A DNA stretch of 18,355 bases from CAXBCP01 sp963974055 (GCA_963974055.1 CAXBCP010000054.1:1-18355), one strand, 5' to 3'; positions 6,829 to 14,942 are shown, numbered from the stretch's first letter. Translations and numbers: made by a program. The notes: a model not told the origin generated them from the letters alone.

Positions 6829-6846
6829 TTTTACATATGTGTAAAA
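6829..6846. promoter_or_regulatory. Operator-like palindrome upstream of the acyl-CoA dehydrogenase operon
   Basis: TTTTACA-TATG-TGTAAAA is a perfect dyad with 7-bp arms and a 4-base spacer, 30 bases upstream of the acyl-CoA dehydrogenase start. A TTTACA at 6830-6835 inside it could serve as the -35, with a weak GATTGT 17 bases further on, so a bound repressor would block RNA polymerase. Size and symmetry fit a TetR-, MarR- or GntR-type dimer. No regulator gene lies in the window. Confidence 0.6.
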
Positions 6847-6876
6847 TCACCCGATTGTTCTATCAAGGCAGCCATC

Positions 6877-8031
6877 ATGACCGATGAATATGCAGATATC
6901 CGCGAACAGGTGCAGAAGCTCTGCGCCCAGTATCCCGGCGAATACTGGCGCGAACTCGATACCGCGCGCGCCTATCCGACCGATTTCGTAAAGGCGCTGA
7001 CCGAGGCGGGCTACCTGTCCGTGCTGATTCCCGAGGAATTCGGCGGATCGGGGCTCGGCATCACGGCGGCCGCCGCGATCATGGAGGAAATCCAGAAATC
7101 GGGCTGTAACGGCGGCGCCTGCCATGCCCAGATGTACACCATGGGCACGGTGCTGCGGCACGGCTCGGACGAACAGAAACAGAAATACCTGCCGGGCATC
7201 GCCTCGGGCGAACTGCGGATGCAGGCCTTCGGCGTGACCGAGCCGACCAGCGGCACCGATACGCTGAGCCTGCGGACCACGGCGGTGAAGAACGCCGACG
7301 GCGATTACGTCGTCAACGGCCAGAAAATCTGGACGTCGCGGGTCGAGCATTCCGACCTGATGCTGCTGCTGGCGCGCACCCAGTCCAAGGACGAGGTCGA
7401 AAAGCGCACCGACGGGCTGTCGGTGTTCATCGTCGACATGCGCGAAGCGGTCGGCAACGGGCTGGAGATCAAGCCCATCCGCACCATGATCAACCATGCG
7501 ACGACCGAGGTGTTCTTCGACGACCTGGTCATCCCCGCCAATTCGCTGGTCGGCGAAGAGGGCAAGGGGTTCCGCTACATCCTCGACGGCATGAATGCCG
7601 AACGCATCCTGATCGCCGCCGAGTGCATCGGCGATGCCCGCTGGTTCATACAGAAGGCGACCGATTACGCGAACGACCGCAACGTGTTCGGCCGGGCGAT
7701 CGGCCAGAACCAGGGCATCCAGTTCCCCATCGCCGAATCCTACATGGCGACCGAGGCGGCGAACCTGATGGTCGAACATGCGGCGCGGGTCTACGAGGAC
7801 GGCGGCCGCGCCGGGGCCGAGGCCAACATGGCGAAATACCTGGCGTCGGAAGCGTCGTGGAAAGCGGCCGATATGTGCATGCAGACCCATGGCGGCTTCG
7901 CCTTCGCCGAGGAATACGACGTCGAGCGCAAGTTCCGCGAAACCCGGCTCTACCGGATCGCGCCGATTTCCAACAACCTGGTACTGTCCTTCATCGGCGA
8001 ACACGTGCTCGGGATGCCGAAAAGCTACTGA
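6877..8031 (+). CDS. Acyl-CoA dehydrogenase family protein
   Basis: A 384-aa FAD-dependent acyl-CoA dehydrogenase, normal length, oxidising an acyl-CoA to the enoyl-CoA. Landmarks: LIPEEFGGSG (50-59), FGVTEPTSGTDT (118-129), NGQKIWTSR (147-155), NHATTEVFFDDLVIPA (206-221), RNVFGRAIGQNQGIQF (268-283) and MQTHGGFAFAEEYDVER (335-351). The usual C-terminal catalytic Glu position (YEGT in many members) reads LYRIAPIS, with no Glu, whereas helix G reads MNAERILIAAE, placing E242 where isovaleryl-CoA dehydrogenase keeps its base. The frame is open upstream to 6760, but the ATG at 6877 is chosen because it fits family N-termini and has AAGG 8 bases upstream. It is followed after 16 bases by a CoA-transferase gene. 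Confidence 0.92.
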   Translation: MTDEYADIREQVQKLCAQYPGEYWRELDTARAYPTDFVKALTEAGYLSVLIPEEFGGSGLGITAAAAIMEEIQKSGCNGGACHAQMYTMGTVLRHGSDEQKQKYLPGIASGELRMQAFGVTEPTSGTDTLSLRTTAVKNADGDYVVNGQKIWTSRVEHSDLMLLLARTQSKDEVEKRTDGLSVFIVDMREAVGNGLEIKPIRTMINHATTEVFFDDLVIPANSLVGEEGKGFRYILDGMNAERILIAAECIGDARWFIQKATDYANDRNVFGRAIGQNQGIQFPIAESYMATEAANLMVEHAARVYEDGGRAGAEANMAKYLASEASWKAADMCMQTHGGFAFAEEYDVERKFRETRLYRIAPISNNLVLSFIGEHVLGMPKSY

Positions 8032-8047
8032 CAAGAGGAAACAATCC

Positions 8048-9184
8048 ATGGCCCGCGATGCGCTGAAACCGCTGGAAGGCGTTCTTGTCGTCTCGATGGA
8101 ACAGGCCGTCGCCGCGCCCTATTGCGCGGTCCGCCTCGCCGATGCCGGGGCGCGGGTCATCAAGATCGAACGCGACGAGGGCGATTTCGCGCGGGCCTAC
8201 GATTCGGTCGTGCATGGCGAGAGCGCCTATTTCGTGTGGCTGAACCGCGGCAAGGAATCCCTGACCGCCAATATCAAGGACGAAGCCGACCGCGAACTCC
8301 TGTACCGCATCATCGACACGGCCGACGTGTTCATCCAGAACCTCGCCCCCGGCGCTGCGGCGCGGGCCGGGTTCGGTTCGGACGAACTGCGCGCCCGCAA
8401 CCCGCGCCTGATCACGGTCGACATTTCCGGCTACGGCGAAGAGGGCGAATATGCCGACATGAAGGCCTACGACCTGCTGGTGCAGGCGGAATCGGGCCTG
8501 TGTTCGATCACCGGGCTGGCCGAAGGGCCGGGCCGGGTCGGCGTGTCGGCCTGCGACGTGTCCTGCGGGATGTATTCCTACATGGCGGTGCTCGAAGCGC
8601 TGATCGCCCGCGACGCGACCGGCGAAGGCTCGTCGATCAAGACCTCGCTGTTCGCCGGCATGGCCGACTGGATGACGGTGCCGCTGCTGCATTACGACTA
8701 CGCCCAGAAAATCGTGCCGCGGATCGGGCTGAACCATCCGTCGATCCATCCCTATGGCGCCTACGACACCCAGGACGGCGGCCAGGTCCTGATCGCCATC
8801 CAGAACGAACGCGAATTCGTGCGCCTGTGCGCCGATGTGCTGATGGATGCCGGTATCCCGAACGATCCCCGGTTCGAAAGCAACGAGGCGCGCTGCGCCC
8901 ACCGCGCCGAATTCGACGCCGTCATCAACGGCGTGTTCGGCGCCACCGGCCGCGACGAGCTGATCCGCCGTCTGCGCGCCGCCGCCATCGCCTTCGGCGA
9001 GGTCAACGACGTCGCCGGTCTGTCGGACCATCCGGCGCTGCGCCGCGTGCAGGTGGAGTCGCCGACCGGCCCGGTCGATCTGGTGGCGCCGCCGGCGCTG
9101 GTCAACAATAGCGTGCGCGATCTCGGCCGTGTGCCGGAGACCGGCGCGCACACGGACGCCATAAAGAAGGAATTTTCGGCATGA
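8048..9184 (+). CDS. CaiB/BaiF family (class III) CoA-transferase
   Basis: A 378-aa class III CoA-transferase, which moves CoA between carboxylic acids through an aspartyl intermediate. Visible features: LKPLEGVLVVSMEQAVAAPYC at the N-terminus (7-26), LADAGARVIKIE (30-41), FVWLNRGKESLTANIKD (62-78), FIQNLAPGAAARAGF (95-109), and the catalytic Asp D142 in DMKAYDLLVQAESGL. GLAEGPGRVGVSACDVSCGMYS is the usual following segment. The start at 8048 has AGAGGA about 10 bases upstream; the same frame remains open to 7778, but that extension lies inside the dehydrogenase gene. Its stop overlaps the next gene by ATGA. Context with a dehydrogenase and a C5-type hydratase suggests a dicarboxylic acid such as itaconate, mesaconate or a methylsuccinate relative; that is inference. 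Confidence 0.9.
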   Translation: MARDALKPLEGVLVVSMEQAVAAPYCAVRLADAGARVIKIERDEGDFARAYDSVVHGESAYFVWLNRGKESLTANIKDEADRELLYRIIDTADVFIQNLAPGAAARAGFGSDELRARNPRLITVDISGYGEEGEYADMKAYDLLVQAESGLCSITGLAEGPGRVGVSACDVSCGMYSYMAVLEALIARDATGEGSSIKTSLFAGMADWMTVPLLHYDYAQKIVPRIGLNHPSIHPYGAYDTQDGGQVLIAIQNEREFVRLCADVLMDAGIPNDPRFESNEARCAHRAEFDAVINGVFGATGRDELIRRLRAAAIAFGEVNDVAGLSDHPALRRVQVESPTGPVDLVAPPALVNNSVRDLGRVPETGAHTDAIKKEFSA

Positions 9185-10035
9185 ACGCGGACATGGATTT
9201 CAGCGCCTGGATCGGCAAATCGGAAACCGAGCACGGCGTCGCCACGGCCTATCCGGCGGATTATTTCACGGCCACCCTCGACCGCGACGATCCGTTGTTC
9301 CGCGACGGCGATCCGCTGCCGCCGGCATGGCACTATTTCTATTTCCACGAGCTCGTGAAGCTGGCCGAGACCGGCCCCGACGGCCACCGCGCCAAGGGCC
9401 ATTTCATGCCGCCGATCCCGTTCCCGCGCCGCATGTGGGCGGCGTCCGACATGACGTTCGAATCCCCCATCCGCATCGGCGAAAAGGTGAAAAAGGTCGT
9501 CACCATCGTCGATATCGCGGTCAAGGAAGGCAAGTCCGGCGGGCTGTGCTTCGTGACGACGACCGACGAGGTCTTCGGCGAGGACGGCCGCCTGACCACG
9601 CTGGAACGGCGCACGCAGGTCTATCGCGACGCGGCGGACCCCGATGCGCCGCCGCCGGCGCCGCGCCCAGCCCCCGCCGAACCGGTGTGGAGCCGCACCA
9701 TTCATCCGAGCGCCGTCCTGCTGTTCCGCTATTCGGCGCTGACCATGAACAGCCACCGCATCCATTACGACAAGGATTACGTGCGCGACGAGGAAGGCTA
9801 TCCGGGCCTGCTGGTCCACGGCCCGTTGACCATGACCCTGATGCTCGACCTGTTCCGCCGCGAACTGCCCGATGCGACGATGAAATCGTTCAGCCTGCGC
9901 GCGGTGTCGCCGGTCTACGACACGATGGATTATTCGGTCCACGGCGCGCCGGGCGATGACGGCACCTGCAAATTATGGGCGATGACCGGCGACGGCGCGT
10001 TGGCCATGACCGCAGACGTTGTCTACGAGGGCTGA
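9181..10035 (+). CDS. MaoC/HTD2-type dehydratase, mesaconyl-C4-CoA or itaconyl-CoA hydratase-like
   Basis: A 284-aa two-hotdog acyl-CoA hydratase of the FAS1-like/MaoC group that includes mesaconyl-C4-CoA hydratase and itaconyl-CoA hydratase. The N-terminal hotdog (1-150) contains HFMPPIPFPRRMWAASD (74-90), a signature of this group. A Pro/Ala linker (152-166) joins the C-terminal hotdog, with the active-site segment NSHRIHYDKDY (190-200) and GYPGLLVHGPLTMTLML (206-222). It starts with ATG overlapping the CoA-transferase stop (ATGA), so translation is coupled. It is the last gene of the operon and converges on glk six bases away, with no terminator between. The usual downstream partner, a CitE-like lyase, is not in the window, so the pathway remains inferred. 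Confidence 0.88.
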   Translation: MNADMDFSAWIGKSETEHGVATAYPADYFTATLDRDDPLFRDGDPLPPAWHYFYFHELVKLAETGPDGHRAKGHFMPPIPFPRRMWAASDMTFESPIRIGEKVKKVVTIVDIAVKEGKSGGLCFVTTTDEVFGEDGRLTTLERRTQVYRDAADPDAPPPAPRPAPAEPVWSRTIHPSAVLLFRYSALTMNSHRIHYDKDYVRDEEGYPGLLVHGPLTMTLMLDLFRRELPDATMKSFSLRAVSPVYDTMDYSVHGAPGDDGTCKLWAMTGDGALAMTADVVYEG

Positions 10036-10041
10036 GTTTCC

Positions 10042-10980
10042 CTAGTCCGGCATGAACAGAGACCGGAGCCCGGTCAGCGCCGGGCAGGGCGCGGTGACGA
10101 CGCAGGTCGGGATGGCGCGCAGATAATCCGAAAACCGCCCCTTGTCTTCGAACCGGGCGCGGAAACCGGACCGGTCGAAGCTGTCGCCGAGTTTCGGCAC
10201 GATCCCGCCCGAGATATAGATGCCGCCGGCCGCCCCGAAGGTCAGGGCGATATCGCCGGCGACGGTGCCGAGAAATTCACAGAACATCGAGACCGCCCGA
10301 ACGGCCTGCGGATCGCCCGCTGCCGCCGCGGCGGTGACCTCGGCGGGTGCGGTGCAGGGATTGGCGTTCCCGTCGATGCCGGAAATCGCATTCATCAGGT
10401 TGACGAGACCGGGGCCGGACAGCGCCCGTTCGGCCGAGATATGCCCGAAGCGTTCGCGCAGCCAGGCGATGACGGCGTCTTCCTCGGGCGTGCGGGCGGG
10501 AAGCGTTACGTGACCGCCTTCCGTCGACAGGGGAATCCAGGCGTTTCCGTCCGGCACCAGGCCGGAGACGCCAAGGCCCGTCCCCGGACCCAGAACCGCC
10601 ATCGGCGCCGCCGGCACGGCGCGGCCCGGACCGATTGGGCGGCAGTCTTCCGGTCCCAGCAGGGGCAGGGCCAGGGCCTGGGCGGTGAAATCGTTCACGA
10701 TATGCAGGTCCGCGATCCCGAGATCCGCGGCGAGCGCCTGCCGCGAGAATTCCCAGTCCGAATTCGTCAGGCTGATCGGCTCGTTATCCGGCGGCGCCGC
10801 GATGGCGAAGGCCGCCGACGCTATTTTCCGTCCCTTCAGATAGGCCTGCGCCGCCGATGCGGGGTCGGGGTATCCGGCCGTCGGCAATATGCGGATATCG
10901 GCGATCTCGCCCCGGTCGAGAAGGGCGAACCGCACATTCGTCCCGCCGATATCCGCCAGCAGGGCGGCGCCGGCGGGCAT
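10042..10980 (-). CDS. glk: Glucokinase (ROK-unrelated, bacterial Glk family)
   Basis: A 312-aa glucokinase of the E. coli Glk type, phosphorylating glucose with ATP to glucose-6-phosphate in the cytosol. Motifs: phosphate-1 LLADIGGTNVRFALLD (7-22), catalytic D97 in LHIVNDFTAQALALP, phosphate-2 VLGPGTGLGVSGL (129-141), and the metal/sugar segment STEGGHVTLPART (152-164, E154 and H157). FGAAGGIYISGGIVP lies near the C-terminus. Its ATG directly abuts the otsA stop (TGAATG), so it is the last gene of the trehalose operon and probably translated by reinitiation. In this setting it can recycle glucose released from trehalose into glucose-6-phosphate, the OtsA acceptor. Confidence 0.93.
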   Translation of the reverse strand: MPAGAALLADIGGTNVRFALLDRGEIADIRILPTAGYPDPASAAQAYLKGRKIASAAFAIAAPPDNEPISLTNSDWEFSRQALAADLGIADLHIVNDFTAQALALPLLGPEDCRPIGPGRAVPAAPMAVLGPGTGLGVSGLVPDGNAWIPLSTEGGHVTLPARTPEEDAVIAWLRERFGHISAERALSGPGLVNLMNAISGIDGNANPCTAPAEVTAAAAAGDPQAVRAVSMFCEFLGTVAGDIALTFGAAGGIYISGGIVPKLGDSFDRSGFRARFEDKGRFSDYLRAIPTCVVTAPCPALTGLRSLFMPD

Positions 10981-12366
10981 TCAGCGCTGCTCGCGGGTGG
11001 CGACCGCGAGGGCGTCGAGAAAACTGCGCCGCCACGCATGGACGTCGTCGGCGACAAGATCCTGCATCAGGCTGCGCCATCTTTTCCGGCGTTCCCGCAA
11101 CGGCATTCTGAGGGCCCGGTAAAGGGCGTTCGCGACCTCGGCCGTATCGTACGGGTTGACGATCAACGCGTCCTGCATCTGGGCGGCCGCGCCGGCGAAT
11201 TGCGACAGGACGAGCACCCCGGGGTCTTCCGGATTCTGGGCCGCGATGTATTCCTTAGCCACCAGGTTCATCCCGTCGCGCAACGGCGTGACAAGCCCGA
11301 CGCGCGCTTCCCGATAGAAGCAGGCAAGCATGTCGCGTGAAAAACTGCGGTTGAGGTAGCGGATCGGCATCCAGTCGAAATCCGCAAATTCGCCATTTAT
11401 GTTTCCGGTCAGGTTTTCAAGCTCGGTACGGATATCGCCGTAGCCGTATACGTCGCTGCGCGACGGCGGCGCGATCTGCATCAGCGTCACCTTGCCGTGC
11501 ATGTCTTCGTATATCTTCAACAGTTCGCGATACGCCTGAAAGCGGCCGGGCAGACCCTTGCTGTAGTCGAGCCGGTCTACGCCGATGATCATTCTGCGCT
11601 CGTGCAGGACTTCGTGCAGCCGGCGCCGGGCGCGCGATTTGTCGTGACGGGCGGCCAGTTTGCGCATGTTTTCGGTGTCGAGGCCGATCGGGAAAACCGC
11701 GGCGCGGGATGTCAGGCCAAAGGCTTCGACGACGCCGTCCTCGTCGATCGTGCCGTTGGCCGTATTTTCGAGGCAGTTGCGAAACCCGGCGAGGTCATGC
11801 TCGGTCTGAAATCCGATCAGGTCGAAATGGCACAAAGAGGAAAGAATATCCTGATGGCGGGGCAGCGCGGCAAGGATGTCGTGCGGCGGAAACGGGGTAT
11901 GGAGGAAAAATCCGATCGGGTTGTTGGCGCCGAAATGCCGAAGCGCGCGCGCGAGGGGGATCAGGTGATAGTCGTGAATCCAGACGATGTCGTCCGGCTC
12001 CAGCAAAGGCAGCAGCATCCGCGCAAACCAGTCGTTCACCCGCATGTAACCCAGGAATTCGTTTCTCTGGAACTTGGCGAGATCCAGCCGGTAGTGAAGG
12101 ATCGGCCACAGGGCGGCATTCGAGAACCCGTTGTAATATTCCCTGACGTCCCGCGGCGTGAGGTCGACCGTGGCGAGTGTCAGCTTGCCGTCGCGCGCGA
12201 CGTCGGGCGTTCGCTGTTGTTCCTTGGCGGTTTCGCCGCTCCATCCGAACCAGATTCCGTTGGTTTCCTTCAGCGCCGCGAGGACGGCGACGGCGAGCCC
12301 GCCCACGGGTTTCTGGGCTTCACCGATGGGCGCGACGCGGTTGGAAACGACAACGAGACGGCTCAA
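10981..12366 (-). CDS. otsA: Trehalose-6-phosphate synthase (GT20)
   Basis: A 461-aa retaining GT20 enzyme that joins glucose from UDP-glucose to glucose-6-phosphate. Conserved segments: MSRLVVVSNRVAP, WFGWSGET (39-46), YYNGFSNAALWP (77-88), WIHDYHLIPLA (129-139), LHTPFP (155-160), IGVDRLDYSKGLPGRFQAY (261-279) and TPLRDGMNLVAKEY (360-373). R265, K270 and D364 correspond to E. coli R262, K267 and D361. The frame is open to 12807, but I choose TTG at 12366: it gives the family-typical MSRLVVVSNR start, overlaps the GH15 stop as TTGA, and has GGGAG exactly 8 bases upstream. The ATG at 12381 has no ribosome site and lies before this GGGAG. Confidence 0.93.
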   Translation of the reverse strand: MSRLVVVSNRVAPIGEAQKPVGGLAVAVLAALKETNGIWFGWSGETAKEQQRTPDVARDGKLTLATVDLTPRDVREYYNGFSNAALWPILHYRLDLAKFQRNEFLGYMRVNDWFARMLLPLLEPDDIVWIHDYHLIPLARALRHFGANNPIGFFLHTPFPPHDILAALPRHQDILSSLCHFDLIGFQTEHDLAGFRNCLENTANGTIDEDGVVEAFGLTSRAAVFPIGLDTENMRKLAARHDKSRARRRLHEVLHERRMIIGVDRLDYSKGLPGRFQAYRELLKIYEDMHGKVTLMQIAPPSRSDVYGYGDIRTELENLTGNINGEFADFDWMPIRYLNRSFSRDMLACFYREARVGLVTPLRDGMNLVAKEYIAAQNPEDPGVLVLSQFAGAAAQMQDALIVNPYDTAEVANALYRALRMPLRERRKRWRSLMQDLVADDVHAWRRSFLDALAVATREQR

Positions 12367-14153
12367 TAGGCTGACTCCCATGAAGTGCTGAGGCGCATTG
12401 CGCAGCTGATCAGTCCCACCATCGAATAGGTCTGGGGGAAGTTGCCCCACAATTCCCGCGAATCGGGATCGACGTCTTCCGACAGTAGCCCCACATGGTT
12501 TCGGCAGGCGAGCAGGTTTTCGAAGAGCCGCCGGGCTTCTTCTTCGCGGCCGAGAGCGGCGAGTGCGCTGATGTACCAGAACGTGCAGATCGTGAAAGAC
12601 GTCTCCGGTATTCCGAAATCGTCCCGTGCGACATAGCGGTAGAGAAAATCGCCGATCCTCAGGTCCTGTTCGACCGCCGCGACGGTTCCGGCGAATTTGG
12701 GATCGTCGGCTGCAAGGAAGCCAAGCTCGTTGAGCAGCAGCAGGCTGGCATCGACCTGGTCGCCGTCGCCGAAGCTTTCGACAAAACTGTTCCGTTCTTC
12801 GTTCCACGCTTTTTCATGCACGGTCCGCTCGATGGTATCGGCGCGTTCCTGCCAGTGAGACGCGCGGTCCGTCTTGCCGATATGCTTCGATATTTTCGCA
12901 AGCCGGTCGCAGGCCACCCAGCACATAACGGCCGAAAAGGTGTGGACCTTGGCGATCGTCCGGAATTCCCATAACCCGGCATCGGGCTGGTCGAAGACCG
13001 CAAACGCCTGGTCGCCGGCCTGTTCAAGCCTCTCGAAGTTCGCTTCGTCCCCATGGCCGGCGAGACGGCGATCGAAAAACACCTGTGCGATCGACATCAC
13101 GACGGCGCCGTAGACGTCGTTCTGGATATGCTGATAGGCCTGATTGCCCACGCGTACCGGTCCCGTGTCCCGGTATCCGGAAAGGCTTCCTTCGATACGT
13201 TCCGTGAGTTCCTGCTCCATCGCGATGCCGTATACCGGTTGAGCGTGTCCGTTCGTAACGGACGCGGCGATATTGGAAATATAGCGAATATACTCCTCCA
13301 TCGTTTTCGTCGCGCCGAGACGGTTGAGCGCGTGCACGACGAAATAGGAATCCCGCAGCCAGCAGTACCGGTAGTCCCAGTTCCGTTCGGATCCCGCCGC
13401 TTCGGGAATCGACGTTGTCATCGCAGCGACGATCGCACCGGTTTCCTCGTAGGCGCACAGTTTCAGCGTGATCGCCGCGCGTATGACTTCTTCCTGCCAC
13501 TCGAAGGGGATCGACAGCGACCGGCTCCAGTCGCGCCAGTAATTGCATGTCCGCTCGAAGAACTCGCGCGAGGTTTCGGATATCCCGCTGTTCAACGTCT
13601 CGTCGGGACCCAGAATGAGAGAGTATTCTTCGTCGAGGATAAACGGCACTTCGTCCAGAACGTAGGATACCGGGATATTGGTGTTCAGCCGCAGGGTCTG
13701 TGCCGGCATGACATAGCGGATGTGATTGCTGCCGAATGTCGTGCTGGCGCGGGCGCTGCCGTAATCGATTGCGGGCCTGACCCGGACGCGGATCCGGGGG
13801 TGGCCGTTTGCCGCACGGATTCTGCGAACCGACATGATCGGACGGTAAGTCCGTTCGTATTGTTTGAAACGCGGCGCGAAGTCCATGATTTCCACGCTGG
13901 CGCCGTGCGTGTCGAAAAGCGTCGTCTTCACGACGGCCGTGTTCTCGATATAGCACTGTTCGCTGTGGCTGAAGTCCAGCACGTCTATATCGTAAAAGCC
14001 GAACGAGTCTTCCGTCACCTCGCCGTTTATCAGGCTGCAGAAAACCGGATCGCCATCGATCCGCGGGATACATGACCACACGAAACGGCCGTTACGGTCG
14101 ATGAGCGCGCTATGTCCGCAATTGCCGATCAGGGCGAGATTCAGGGTGGTCAT
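12363..14153 (-). CDS. Glycoside hydrolase family 15 protein (glucoamylase/trehalase-type)
   Basis: A 596-aa GH15 enzyme. The N-terminal beta-sandwich part (about 1-200) begins with NLALIGNCGHSALIDRNG and FVWSCIPRIDGDPVFCSL. The (alpha/alpha)6 barrel follows, with NWDYRYCWLRDSYFVVHALN (258-277), GPVRVGNQAYQHIQNDVYG (331-349), GLWEFR (393-398) and GLLSEDVDPDSRELWGNFPQ (555-574). E396 and E559 are the likely acid/base pair. GH15 includes glucoamylases, glucodextranases and mycobacterial/archaeal trehalases, so substrate is not settled by motif. Being wedged between otsB and otsA, sharing ATGA and TTGA overlaps with them, argues for trehalose or a trehalose-linked glucan. No signal peptide is seen, so it is cytosolic. 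The start at 14153 has GGAGAAAGA directly upstream. Confidence 0.9.
   Translation of the reverse strand: MTTLNLALIGNCGHSALIDRNGRFVWSCIPRIDGDPVFCSLINGEVTEDSFGFYDIDVLDFSHSEQCYIENTAVVKTTLFDTHGASVEIMDFAPRFKQYERTYRPIMSVRRIRAANGHPRIRVRVRPAIDYGSARASTTFGSNHIRYVMPAQTLRLNTNIPVSYVLDEVPFILDEEYSLILGPDETLNSGISETSREFFERTCNYWRDWSRSLSIPFEWQEEVIRAAITLKLCAYEETGAIVAAMTTSIPEAAGSERNWDYRYCWLRDSYFVVHALNRLGATKTMEEYIRYISNIAASVTNGHAQPVYGIAMEQELTERIEGSLSGYRDTGPVRVGNQAYQHIQNDVYGAVVMSIAQVFFDRRLAGHGDEANFERLEQAGDQAFAVFDQPDAGLWEFRTIAKVHTFSAVMCWVACDRLAKISKHIGKTDRASHWQERADTIERTVHEKAWNEERNSFVESFGDGDQVDASLLLLNELGFLAADDPKFAGTVAAVEQDLRIGDFLYRYVARDDFGIPETSFTICTFWYISALAALGREEEARRLFENLLACRNHVGLLSEDVDPDSRELWGNFPQTYSMVGLISCAMRLSTSWESAY
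12375..12379 (-). promoter_or_regulatory. Ribosome binding site that fixes the TTG start of otsA
   Basis: On the minus strand GGGAG lies 8 bases before TTG at 12366, inside the end of the GH15 coding sequence. It supports the rare TTG start over the ATG at 12381. Confidence 0.7.
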
Positions 14154-14935
14154 TCTTTCTCCATGGCAGATTGATCGCGAAAGAGATGTGCAACGTCGGC
14201 AAGCCAGCGTCCGGAATCTTCGACGGTCGGCAAACACCAGTCCGCTGCTGTTTCGCCTTCATTGCCGATCCGCACGGCATAGCCGCCAGCCTTTTTTACC
14301 ACGTGAAAACCGTGTTCGTCGGTCGCGTCGTCGCCGAGAAATATCGGCCGGCGGCCGGCAAACGGCGCCTGATCGAGAAAGCGCGCTATCGCATCCCCCT
14401 TGTCGGCGCCCTGCGGGCGGAATTCGACGATCATCTTGCCGGTCTGGATGACAAGCCCGGTATGGCCATAAGTGTTCAGGCGTTCGGCAAGCGCCTGTGC
14501 CGCCCCGTGAAGGTCCGGCGCCTGCCGGTAGTGCAGGGCCAGGGTGATGCTTTTGTCCTCGACCCGGGCGCCCGGGTTTTCCGATGCGAATGTCCGCAGT
14601 GCCGCAAGGATGTCTCCATGCCAGTGCGGCGGACCGGGCCGCTCTATCAGGCAGCTTTGCGCGTTTCGCCATTCCAGGCCATGGAGCCCGCCCGCCGGAA
14701 GGACAAGGGGGGTGAACAGCCGGTCTATCTGTTCGATAGGGCGCCCGCTGACGATGGCGACCGCGCCGCCCATCGATTCCTTAAGCTGGGCGAGGGAAGA
14801 CAGGGTCCGTTCCGGAATGACGACCTGTTCCGGTCGCGGCTCGAATGCCGCCAGGGTGCCGTCTACGTCGAGAAACAGGGCCCATTCGTTCTTCGATGTC
14901 GGCAGGGGCGGCGGCGATCGTCCATCATTCTGCAT
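14150..14935 (-). CDS. otsB: Trehalose-6-phosphate phosphatase (HAD superfamily)
   Basis: A 261-aa HAD phosphatase that removes phosphate from trehalose-6-phosphate. Motif I is LFLDVDGTLAAF (D23 nucleophile, D25). Other landmarks are IVSGRPIEQIDRLF, the substrate-cap segment PAGGLHGLEWR, DKGDAIARFL, and the Mg-binding FLGDDATDEHGFHVVKKAGGYAVRIGN near the C-terminus. A TTG at 14971 would add 12 residues, but neither start has a good ribosome site; the ATG at 14935 is preferred because upstream bases look like a promoter (perfect TTGACA at 14966-14971). It is the first gene of the operon and its stop overlaps the GH15 start by ATGA. Confidence 0.9.
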   Translation of the reverse strand: MQNDGRSPPPLPTSKNEWALFLDVDGTLAAFEPRPEQVVIPERTLSSLAQLKESMGGAVAIVSGRPIEQIDRLFTPLVLPAGGLHGLEWRNAQSCLIERPGPPHWHGDILAALRTFASENPGARVEDKSITLALHYRQAPDLHGAAQALAERLNTYGHTGLVIQTGKMIVEFRPQGADKGDAIARFLDQAPFAGRRPIFLGDDATDEHGFHVVKKAGGYAVRIGNEGETAADWCLPTVEDSGRWLADVAHLFRDQSAMEKE

Positions 14936-14942
14936 GGGTTCA

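Noticed and set aside
6847..9942. Long minus-strand frames opposite the acyl-CoA operon (400, 386 and 393 aa)
   Set aside because: Antisense shadows without recognisable motifs.
12381..12807. Longer N-terminus for OtsA
   Set aside because: The extra residues lie antisense to nothing useful and overlap the GH15 gene; no homology to OtsA and no ribosome site.
13053..14075. Plus-strand 340-aa frame
   Set aside because: Shadow of the GH15 gene.
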